Part shown: positions 48,201-57,874 of the stretch, piece by piece
Layout: every line of letters begins with the position of its first letter
Position numbering within the stretch: the stretch's first letter is position 1
DNA from: Neckera pumila
Lineage: Eukaryota > Streptophyta > Bryopsida > Hypnales > Neckeraceae
Assembly (NCBI GenBank): GCA_963969595.1
Contig: OZ018410.1
Coordinates: forward strand, 36,933,413 to 36,997,412
DNA: 64,000 bases
Reading direction: 5' to 3'
Position numbers and translations under genes: made by a program
Notes under the pieces: generated by a model
Told to the model about the DNA's origin: nothing
Databases searched by the model: none
Seen by the model: the letters and a program-made list of their open reading frames with translations, nothing else

Positions 48201-49515
48201 AGACTCGAACTCTGAAAGATGAAATACTGGCTATGGCAGCCATCACAATAGAATCGTCGGACATCCTCACGACTACGCGCACCTTGAAATGCTTTCCATA
48301 ACACTACAGGCCGAAGTCACTTACCTTCATATCTTTGAAAGAAACATAGATATTTCAATCTGCAACATGATTCTCTTCGCGGCATCCGCCAACTAAAATC
48401 TGCCGATCACAATTCCATATTAGAAAGAAACGAAAGCTGCATCTGTTCCTGAGTTCTTCTTCCGCCGGTTTCCAATTCTAATGTAGAGTAGGGTGGAAAA
48501 TGTCACTCTTCTACCAAGAGCTGTCTAATGCCGTTTTGGTAACTGAAAACATTAAAAGACTTCTGTTCTTAAGATTTGGAAGAGAATCAAAATTAAGACA
48601 GTAAATTACGGAAGTTACATCGGAAATCGCGCGAAATGAGCAAGAAAGAGTATGTTTATGCTTGAAATCAGGTCCCTACTGAACAGAACATTTACCTTCG
48701 TTTAACGGTGATTATATCCGGCAACTGTAAGGTCCTGCAAATTGGGGCTGTCTTGCTACGAATTAATCTATAGAAGTATATACAATATCTCTGTGCAAAT
48801 TCCTGTCGGTACCATTAGACATCCGCACGTGGTATTCAGGTTTCATTCACTCATTCACAGCGGCAATAATTAGTAATAATTTCGAATCGAGTCTCCTCTT
48901 AGAAACCACAACAACTTCTATAGTGAGAAAACTACCTTTGTACTGCCTGTACTGATGCCTTCATGCCTATTGCTATTAACAAGCACCACGTGATGTGGAT
49001 GTGCTGGCAAGTATCAATCACGTTGAAGCCGTCTCAATTTTATCATATCGGTGCTGTAAATAAGTTGCCGACTTGGACGTCACTGACTCCAACTGATTCA
49101 AGTGTGCAAGAATATTTAGCACTTGAATAGAAAGATAGTGCATACTACTGTACCATACACGGGTTGCATCTATTCTACCAGTAGTTCTTGCAACCTTGCA
49201 CATGGCTTCTTCTTATTAATTAAGCCTGCAAGGACAGGTCTATAATCAAGTTGTGACGCTTCAATAATTATCAATTTCTAAGGTTCACTAGGCCACGATA
49301 ACTTAATTGAAAATTAGTTTTTTGATTTTTCACAAGTCATAAAATTTCCAGATCTTTATGAGAAGACTTGAAATTTCCACGAATTTTTGAAGAAAAGTGA
49401 AGAGAATGCCTGCGTTCATATTAACGTTTGACACTGACTTTTCTTACCAAGCCTGAACGACGAGTTCACTGCTGTATCGTCTATCGAAGCTCCAAGGTGA
49501 CGATTCTTTCGCCAT
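45245..49515 (-). CDS. Many-exon gene (or pseudogene) of unknown identity
   Basis: A chain of short exons can be joined from a start at 49515: 49448-49515 (MAKESSPWSFDRRYSSELVV...), 49022-49147 (SMHYLSIQVLNILAHLNQLE...), 48696-48734 (TLQLPDIITVKR), 48515-48542 (YQNGIRQLL) and one starting at 48477 (NWKPAEEELRNRCSF...); each junction has GT-AG signals and a fitting phase. Further coding-like blocks follow at 47440-47690 (SGHIIAAMRIVFCRAFHHFP), 46730-46900, 46130-46610 and 45410-45460 (LVPIVEGLHDRFFHPNV), but I could not join them. Leu-rich helical composition suggests an alpha-helical repeat or scaffold protein. In the block at 46130-46610 a TAG near 46432-46434 interrupts one otherwise continuous frame, so the gene may be broken or have an unusual exon boundary. 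I recognise no family. Confidence 0.4.
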
Positions 49516-49597
49516 TTGCTGTCAGTGCCATAGGAATTGTAGTTTCAAGAAGATTGTAAAATAATAGTCTTCAGATCTACAGGAAGCTTTGAACGGG

Positions 49598-49763
49598 TTG
49601 GCCACAGGGAGACCGGGGAGGCGTTACCCCCCCGGTGTTTAGTTTCTCATTGCAGCTTCACCCCCCCTTGACTTTCCATTTAAAGAAAGTCAAGGGGGGG
49701 TGAAGCTGCAATGTGAAAATAAACACCGGGGGGGTAACGCCTCCCTGGTCTTCCTGTGGGCAA
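49598..49763. repeat. Long hairpin (foldback) element, ~166 bp
   Basis: Left arm: GGGGAGGCGTTACCCCCCCG, then GTGTTTA, CATTGCAGCTTCACCCCCC and CTTGACTTTC; the right arm mirrors it nearly base for base, ending CGTTACCCCCC's complement and CTTCCTGTGGG-like sequence. The loop is about 6 bases. The arms are so well matched that the copy must be recent or maintained. A relative lies at 51767-51942. Confidence 0.85.
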
Positions 49764-49985
49764 TGCAACACCTCCGTCTCCTCTCTCAATCCTCGTCTCA
49801 CTCCCCGTCTCAATCCCTCTGCTAACTTAGTTCACAGCGTTAGCATCAATTGCAACATCAGCAACGTCGTCTCGACAATCACCGCGAAAATGAACCTAAC
49901 ATCAAATTGCACAGTATCCTTACAGCTTTGGTATGATCACTTGCCATGAAACACAGCAACTAGTTTTCTTCTCTTGATTTCTATA

Positions 49986-50125
49986 TTTTGACAAAAATGA
50001 AGCAATTAAGTTCATGCAAGAGATCGATTCATCAGCATTTCTCATTATCCTTTTTGACAATAATGAAGCAATTAAGTTCATTGCAAAAGATTCAACAGCA
50101 TTTCTCATGATCCTTTTTGACACTG
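49986..50125. repeat. Tandem repeat, ~65-bp unit
   Basis: Two units start TTTTGACAAAAATGAAGCAA and TTTTGACAATAATGAAGCAA 66 bp apart, each containing AATTAAGTTCAT and AGCATTTCTCAT; a third begins TTTTTGACA 63 bp further and breaks off. On the minus strand the units keep an open frame (SKRIMRNA...NLIAS twice), probably by chance. Confidence 0.75.
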
Positions 50126-50356
50126 ACGGGATTTTCTTACAAATTCTCTGATGTATAGTCTGCTACTTGTATCGCAATATTGTCGATTGATTCGCGTCGG
50201 TAAAGCGGGAATCGTAATTTTTTAGATAGCGAGGGAAGCGGAGCACAGTCATGATGTCACTCATGTGGTTTGGCAAGGCGCCACCAATGGACGGAGGAGT
50301 ATGAAGATTAGGACAACGGAAGGTGCCGAGTGGGGACGGAGCACTCAGATAAGCTC

Positions 50357-50547
50357 TGCTTATATAAACCCCTGTAGAATGGATGAATGAAATTTCGAAA
50401 GTCTGTTCGTTCGACATGGATAACAAAGGGCAAAAGAGTGCTTTGGTTGGTGCCCTTTCCATGCATTCCGGGGACTCGGAGGAAAGCTTTTATCTCATTC
50501 GTTTCCATAGGTCAATCACTCCTATTCTTCGGGATGCATGGATTTAA
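50357..50547 (+). CDS. Small promoter-ORF unit, 43-aa frame, unrecognised
   Basis: A TATATAAA box at about 50362 is preceded by a GATAAG motif (50347) and, further up, a CCAAT box (50283), an arrangement often seen in light-regulated plant promoters. About 30 bp after the TATA box a transcript could start; the first ATG (50416) opens 43 codons (MDNKGQKSALVGALSMHSGD...) ending at TAA 50545-50547. The peptide matches nothing I know. It may be the first exon of a lost gene or promoter debris. Confidence 0.25.
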
Positions 50548-50579
50548 TTTTGTCAAACTGGAAGACTGACAGAGACGTC

Positions 50580-51766
50580 AGTGATTTTTTATCATTTTTT
50601 TGTCATTTTGGAGAAGTAGCCAGCTATTTCTTCAATACCTATAGTATTGTATGTGTAGGTCAGTTTCATAAATAACTTAGGCAAATTTGGAAGATGTTGA
50701 AATTTCAGAAATTATTTACAACTATTTCTAAAAATTTGAAAGAATTGTTTTTGAGAAAAATTAGAAAAAGCAACACATTTATGCATGAATAGAAAGAACC
50801 ACTCCAAAATTAGGAGCATCCTCTTAAAGTGCCAAAAACAAAAAATATCCTATCTCCTTGCCGAACTGTCGAATTATGAAAACTAAATTATTCGGTAGAA
50901 CAGTGCCGAAACTACCTTGCACGTACGGTAGTGTGTTGCTGTTGGCCATTATTCAAAATAAAAGTAAAAATAGTTTTCTAATTTTTTTAAATCAAAAATA
51001 ACTTCAAAATCCATAACTTTTACATTGTAGGTTTAAACATCACAAAGCAAACCCTATGCACCCCTCTTCACAAAGAGCTTTCCAACTATAACAAGAATGT
51101 GACCAAAGGATACACAGTTCCCAAGATCTTACCATAACAAACAAAATAAACAAACCAAATTGATTTAAGATATGGATGTGATACTCGGGATCATATCTCG
51201 TGATATCTATATCAAAATTAGGTAACATGTAGGTAAAATTTGACTACTGGTCATAAAAGGCATTAACAGTTTAGCTATTTCAAAAAGATTGAACTCAAAA
51301 TTGATTTTATAAACTAATACTATAGTCACAAAACTTCTTCTTCTACTCACACATGCATTAAAATAGGAGGAGCTATTTGTTTATCATTTAACTTTATCAT
51401 ATTCAAATTATAAACAAAGGAGGGGCATCATTCCAAAAATGATAAATCCCTATTTTAAATTCATGGAAGTTTTCATATTAGAATGGAATACGAAGTTATT
51501 ATTTGTTGGAATTTAACTCTAAAAGAATGCAACCCTATCACCAAAATATTCTACCAAAAATTATCACATTTTTTGATGAATTGGTGCACTCTTTGAAGAA
51601 AAAAGTAAGAATATAAAATCTACAGTTTTTCTTGATAATCCTTCTGATTGGATCACTAATAATACCCAATGGATATTGATGTAGGACCTTTAACAAACAA
51701 ACCCCTCAAAAACTCCGCATCCTTCAAAACAAAATATAGTTATTTCTCCCTCTTTCAAACCTTCAT
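50580..51766. other. AT-rich intergenic DNA
   Basis: I see no gene, RNA gene or clear repeat here. Confidence 0.3.
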
Positions 51767-51942
51767 CACAGGAAGAATGGGGAGGTGTTACCCTCTCCGG
51801 TATTCTTTCCTAGGGTGTTTCTTCCCCCCCACCCCCCACCCCACCCCCCTTGACTTTCTTAAAACAGAAAGTCAAGGGGGGATGAAGAAACACCCTAGGA
51901 AAGAATTCCGGAGAGGGTAACACCTCCCTGTTCTTCTTGTGC
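51767..51942. repeat. Long hairpin (foldback) element, ~176 bp
   Basis: Same architecture as 49598-49763: outer GGGGAGGTGTTACCC, a C-rich block, and an apex of CTTGACTTTC facing GAAAGTCAAG. The middle section differs (CTCTCCGGTATTCTTTCCTA and its complement) yet is also perfectly self-paired, so the two copies diverged by compensated change or by conversion between arms. Confidence 0.85.
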
Positions 51943-52867
51943 ATTAGACACTTTCATCCTCCACATTCCTTCAAGGACAAACCTTGGAATTCACATTTAA
52001 GAAATTCATAGCTTATTCATTCACAATGTTGAAATGAAAGATTTATAAGGAAATACATTGGAATCCTCTCCCATTTGACAACAAAACATACCAAAAAATC
52101 AAGTTTCAAAATTCATGAGAACTAAGGTGGGCACCTCCAAATGTGTCATTGACCCTAAACTACCATCTTTGTATACATCTCCAAAATCAATTATGTATTA
52201 GATAACCAATGAGCCGCGCTAGCGGTGAATAGGTTATTGTACATAACCGGTTGTATATTTTTCAATCACAAACTTTGATCTTCATGATCCAAGGCTGTAG
52301 GAAGCAAGTTGAAAGGAAAGAAGGTTATCAGTTGTAACTTGTAATGGCAATGGTGACGGGTTGCCAATGGATTAGTGTTACATTAGAGTTGAAAAGTCAA
52401 CAACCGGTTACGTACCTATGTGGAAGAAATACTTTTAGAACCAAACTTAGTTCCTTCATCACTTTTGCATATAGTATCCAAATGTCGCATTCTTTGGTGC
52501 TTTGGAACCTTGTTTCACTTGCCAATAAGAAAACATAAAAATTTGAATAGTCAATAATAGTAGTTAGGCACAATAAGGGGCCCCACATTATACAAAAAGA
52601 CATCTTTGGATGCTTCTAGATGCCCAAACCTTTCACACCTAATGGAGCAATCCATTACACTAAAATTGGTAAATAGTGTTGGCAACACTAATTGTCCCAT
52701 CGAACACTAACTGTGATTTGCAAGATTAGTATTAGAACATTATTTATCCATTCTAACACTATTTTAGCTCTATAGTAAAATCTGTTCATTTCAACGTTTT
52801 TACAAGAGTGCATTTAGTGATAGATAGAAACAAAATATAGAAGTTGAAATGGTGGGGGAAAATAAGC

Positions 52868-53051
52868 CTTGAAATGCTGAAAGAAGCCATGAAATGATGA
52901 TATAGACCATGAAATGCTGAAATAGATCATGAAATGCTAAAATAGACTATAAAATGCTGAAATAGACTATAAATTGTTGACATAGACTATGAAAATGCTG
53001 AATTGCTGAAATAGACTATGAATTACTAAAATGGACAATGAAATGCTGAAA
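52868..53051. repeat. Degenerate ~20-bp tandem repeat inside the transposon
   Basis: About nine variants of GAAATGCTGAAATAGACTAT follow one another (GAAATGCTGAAATAGATCAT, AAAATGCTGAAATAGACTAT and so on). The array lies between the left end and the transposase, where some transposons carry repeated transposase-binding sites. Confidence 0.8.
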
Positions 53052-53467
53052 TTTTTCATAGTGTATGTATAAATTGCTAAATATAGCAACAACCATAAAC
53101 ACAACATAATGATCCTAGCTGTAGGCCAAAAATTAAAGAAGAAATATAGTAAAATATCAAAAAGGACTTATAAACTACCCTATTGAAATTGGGCAGTTCT
53201 TGCCTTTGGAAATATTGCAAATGTATTGTAATAATCTCTTGGAGATGTGGAAACAACTGCCCTGCACTTCAAGATCCATCAAGTCTTGATGTCAAGCCAC
53301 AACGAATCATTGCTTTCCTAGCATAAGAAATGTTGGCAACATCCACCTTTCGATTAACATCTTTTACACTATTTGCGGCCAATTATAGAAAAAAAATGTT
53401 TCCCAGGATTTGTCAACTTCCCTGACCATTGTCCATCTGCCCGCAGTGCATTTTACTAAGCATTTAG

Positions 53468-54550
53468 TTATATTAATTCAATTTTTTTGGCTTCCCAACA
53501 TTTTGTCCATGCATCTTTGATTTTTACAGTGAGGAAGGTATTTGCTGGTTGGCAAAGGTGAATAGAACATGAAGGCAGAAATTTAAAAATTGTGTTTTTG
53601 GCAGCTAGGACAGCAGCCAATTTAGGGGTCACAGCATGTCTGCTACAATTATCAAGCCATATGATCTTCATGCGTTGATGAAGATTGGCTTGATATGCAC
53701 GAGGTTCTAAAAAATATTTGAGTAAGATGGTTTGGTCCATCCAATGTTTAGGGCCCGTTCTATAAGAAACCCCAGGAATATTATCCATCAAATCCCGGAT
53801 AGGATTGCTCCTATTTTTATTTGAAAAAATGAGCATAGAAGCTTCTATTGTGGCATGCCAGTCTCCTAAAATGCGAACCATCATGGTCATGGATTCTCCA
53901 CCCAAGACAACTTCAACGTATTTGATAGTTGTATCTCACGTAAACCCTAAAGTTCAGCCATTGTCATGATTGACAACAAAATGTGTCTCATCTAGGTTTT
54001 CCATGAGGTTTTCACCAATTTCTTTGGATGAAAATCCCCTTTGCAAGATCCTCAAATGGTAGGCAGTCCACATTTCGATTTAAAGCTCATTTTCAGGGCT
54101 ACAAGTCAAATGGCCACGTTGGAATAGAAAGACAATATTTTGGTTATCCATAAAATAATTGATCCAATTCGCTGTGATTTTGTTTACCAACAAAACACCG
54201 TCTTTGGAATCGACAGAATGGGTTGTGAAAATGCACTCATGAGCTATAAGAATGGAAAGGGTCAATTCACAAAGTAGAAATGCTGAAAATTTCACACTTG
54301 TTTTGCGGGAGTAGCTGAATTTGTCAAGTAAAAGTGGGTACAAATATTGCACCCATTTCCTCCTCTTCTTGCCTCGACCTGGTTTGGCCTTTGGAGAGTG
54401 GCGACTCCTTTTGCCCAAACAACTTCGGCTATAAGAGAATGGAGTGATGGAGCCTCCAATATCTTTATTGAATTGGTCACACTGCTGCCACCACCGACTG
54501 GTTTTGATGAGGTTGGCAGGTTGTTGGCCTTGGAAGTGTTTCGAAAACAC
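53468..54550 (-). pseudogene. Pogo-like (DDE_1) transposase, inactivated
   Basis: Read on the minus strand in a single frame. 54550-54080 covers the DNA-binding half, with a basic stretch (KPGRGKKRRKWVQYLYPLLL). After an in-frame TAA at 54080-54082 the same frame continues IEMWTAYHLRILQRGFSSKE and ENLDETHFVVNHDNG, meets two more stop codons, and then runs open through KIIWLDNCSRH and HLCQPANTFLTVKIKDAW to 53468. D-E-T-H-F and W-L-D-N match the first two catalytic aspartates of pogo/Tigger transposases; the third position reads N (Q-P-A-N) where the family has D. Three stops plus the lost acid make it inactive. Confidence 0.8.
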
Positions 54551-55330
54551 TTAAATTATACGGGCATTAAGGCCAGCCAAGTCGTAAACGCCAACATCTT
54601 CGACCATCCAATTTGTGACAGATCAACAAATGGCAAGGCTAGAAACTTGTTGAAGACGGCGGGTATGGGTGTCGAGAAGAATCTCAGCAAGTGGGGGGCG
54701 ATCTATGGTCAAAATGCTGAAAAAAAATGTAAAAATCCAGTTTGTAAAAAAAATCAGCGATCCAAAAATCCATTTTATAGAAGATACAGAGGACAAGAAG
54801 ACAAATTCAATGGTGTCACTGAAAGTGCAATCAGGTACCTCAATTAAAAATTATGGACGTCGGAAGTTCGAATGGAAGATGTGCAGGCAGGAAATGTGGG
54901 ACCGGCGGGAAATGACGAAGTATAAATACACACACACATACACACTTGAAAAATAAATTATGTTTTAAGCGACAAGTTTCATGGCTACCTAGAGTCCAAG
55001 CGCCGGTCCTATAGGAATGGGAAGCCGATGCGGAAGGTAGACACGCAGCAACAAGCTCCGATCCTGCTCCGACCAACCAGTCCGAACTCCAATCCTGCTC
55101 CAACCATCAAGCTCCAACCTCGCTCATAACTTCAGGCTCCAAAGTCCGCAAGGCTGAAATTTTTTTATGTTACCCACGGAAGGGCCAGCTTGTGACAACG
55201 GAAGGCAAAAATTTCAGCTTCCCAGGAAAGGGTCAGTTTTTGACGGCGTGAGTTCAATGCCTCAACACTATTCACACATGAGTTGGAAAATAGTGTTAGG
55301 GGTAAAAAACAAGAAGCAACACTAATTATC
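54551..55330. other. Right subterminal region of the transposon
   Basis: Lies between the transposase and the right inverted repeat. Plus-strand frames here (for example 54347-54847) are antisense to the transposase or its upstream part. The CCGATCCTGCTCCGACCA-type blocks near 55050-55130 form a short degenerate repeat (GCTCC-AACC). Confidence 0.3.
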
Positions 55331-55618
55331 ACCCAACACTATTTACCAATTTTAGTGTAACTCTCCATAGCAAGCCACTCACCTCCTGGATGAAACTCCC
55401 GCCCGACGAATGAACCTTTCCCCCCTCCCCGGACGGACGGACGGATGAAAGGGTATCTTCGAACGCAAACTAAAGGGCCAACCCAACTGACCTCCAGCCT
55501 TTGTGTCCGTCGTTCCGAGATCATGGGCCTGCAGCGATGGCCCCAGCAAGGCAGGTGGGCTGACGGGGCTGCACTTTTCCTTCCCTTTCTCGGTGCTTTT
55601 AGCGCCTCTTTTCGGGCA

Positions 55619-57874
55619 GCAAAGCAAAGCAAAGCAAAACCATCCCACCCCCCATCGCAACCCCAACCCCATCGAAGCACGCACTCAGTCCCCTCGTCGT
55701 CTTGCACTCTCGCATTGCATCGCATCGCATCGCATCGCTGCTTCTTAACTTACAATCTTTTGCCGATTCCGCTCTTCAGTCGCATCTTATCGACAAATGC
55801 GAGGCTCGCGCTGTAAGTCTTCCAATTCTATCTCTGAAGCTTGGGAATTATGGCTCGTTCTTCGCTAAGTAGTTCTGGATCGTTTGAAATGGAGTATGTG
55901 AACGGGCTTGGTTGTTTGGAATGGAATGGATAGCAGCCGTAGAGTGAAATGGAGTGGCGTGGATTTTTTGTTGTTTACTTGGAATGATTCGCATTTGTCT
56001 CGGGATTTGAACGGGAGATAGTTTAGTCGCGGATAGTAGCCGTGGAGTGGAGTGGAGTGGAGTGCAGTGCAGTGCAGTGGAATTTTGGTTGTTACTTGGA
56101 ATGATTCGCATTTGGTCTCGGGATTTGAACCGGAGAATATAATTTAGTCGCGGGCGGGCGGGGCGGGGCGGAGAGGGGAGGGGAGGGGAGGGGGAGCTTT
56201 TGAAGGAGTCATGGCTTGCTAGGGTTTACTGTTATTGTTTGAAATCAACGAATATCGCACATTTGATGTGTATGTGTGTGTAAGTGCGCGCGTGGTGAGT
56301 GAGTGAGGTTATGAGGATGTCGTGTGTCGGGGTCGAGTGTTGGAGGTTTGTTTTTGAGTTGAGGTTTCTTGAATTGGTGACTGCATTTGTTTTGTTTTGT
56401 TTGTCTGGAGAGATAGAGTGCCGGGATAGAGTGTTGTGAGAGAGTTTCTTGAAATTGAGTCACGGAAAGGATTTTGAGGGGGATGTGGAGGTAGTTGGGA
56501 GAGATGTGGAGTGAGGAGGATGTGGATCTGTTTTGTTATGGCGTTTGATGACACTGGAATGTGAACTTGAACAGGCACTGAGAAGCTGTGTTTTGGAGTT
56601 TAGTGTGTGTTCGCGGAAGACCGGAAAAGTTTTGGTTTGTTCGTGGTGGACTTGAAGGACTGTTCGTGTAATTGCGATTGGATTGAGATTTTTGAGGGTA
56701 AAGATGGAGCTTGCGCTCGTTTTTGGCGTTTCTGTTTGATTTTAGTGCTTTGGAGTTTAGTTGGATGCCATTTGGGGCGTTGGAGAGGTTACGCTGGGAT
56801 TTGTGCTAAGAGATGAGGGTTTTAATGTATCGACAGTGTGTATCTTGGAACAGATGGATTTTCGGTGTATCGGTTTGGAGGATTTGCTGAAGTTGCGAGG
56901 GTGTGGAATTATATGTCTTACTTACTAAGGTCAGCCTTCTACTTTGACTGACCGCCATCCTCTCTTGCCTTCCCCCCACTTACGTGTGTGAGACTTTGCG
57001 GCCACTACTTCTGCTGAATGTGAGGGATCTGTTGTTCTGTTGTTGCACATGAGAATCAGAGATGCATTGGCCTATGTCGTTGTGATTCAATATCTTTTAA
57101 TTATTTGAATCCAGTGATATAATTCACATTGAAATCATCCTCATTAACATAATGTTCTATGAAATGAGGGCATTCCGTAATAGTTCATAGCTTAGTTCTG
57201 TCGTCAACAAACAAAATAGAAAGTCTTTTGTTATGGAACGTGTGAGCTGACTTGACCCAGCTGAACGGTTAGTTTGCTGCCAGCAAATTGTGAAAGGGGG
57301 CATGCGTGGATGTTCAAGGCCACTGTAGTGTTGATGGTTTAATGCGTGCATGATGCTTATTATGAGTTTTCAGTCTTGCCTCGATGTAAATTAAGCAGTC
57401 TACTGTTTTGATTAGATGATGTTTACAGACTTTGACTATGTTTTTTCGTTTCCTTTTCTTTGAGGTGTTCGTGACAAGGAGGGCATTGTCATCTATATGC
57501 GGAGGAGCTGAGGACATAATTGTGAAGCCATGGGGTAGTCAAACCGAGAATATTAAGGTTATCTAGATACCGATTTCGGCAATTGGTGATCGCGAATGCG
57601 ATGTTTTAAGGGGACTGTATTAGCGTGACGGGAAATCCGGAAGTGTTTCTAACAGCTATCCTGGTGCTTACTGGAAAGACACCTGAGAAGATACCTCGAA
57701 CTTAGATTCGGGATTCTGAATACCGCGCAGTTTATTATCTCGGTATCTCTGCATTGTTACTTCAAGCAGTTCATCTTTTCACAGTGAGAATTCGGGCTTC
57801 AAGTTGGAAGGGGACTCGTTGTGCTAAAACATAACTGAAGGTTGTTTTGAAATTCTGCGGGTTCCTGTTTTACG
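55619..57874 (+). promoter_or_regulatory. Promoter, 5' leader and leader intron of the CONSTANS-like gene
   Basis: A GC-rich block with simple repeats (AAAGC at 55619-55640, ATCGC at 55712-55740) precedes a GTAAGT donor at 55813. A pyrimidine-rich acceptor (CATCTTTTCACAG) ends at 57784, 90 bp before the start codon, giving a leader intron of about 1.97 kb. The intron starts with purine-rich tracts, GTGGAGT/GTGCAGT repeats (56043-56080) and a GGGGAGG run (56152-56195). Across the splice an upstream frame would run from ATG at 55798 for 21 codons, ending before the main start. Confidence 0.5.

Larger units (their letters stand above)
52658..55357. mobile_element. Pogo-like Tc1/mariner transposon, 2.7 kb
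   Basis: Perfect 25-bp terminal inverted repeats (CACTAAAATTGGTAAATAGT, then GTTGG) occupy 52658-52682 and 55333-55357. Both ends are flanked by TA (52656-52657 and 55358-55359), the Tc1/mariner target duplication. The interior contains a decayed minus-strand transposase (53468-54550) and a tandem repeat (52868-53051). Intact ends mean the copy could still move if transposase came from elsewhere. Confidence 0.9.

Noticed and set aside
54347..54847. 166-codon plus frame inside the pogo-like element
   Set aside because: Antisense to the transposase DNA-binding half and its upstream region; no family similarity.
55445..55816. 123-codon plus frame before the CONSTANS-like gene
   Set aside because: Lies in the promoter and leader, contains simple repeats, ends in the leader splice site and resembles nothing known.
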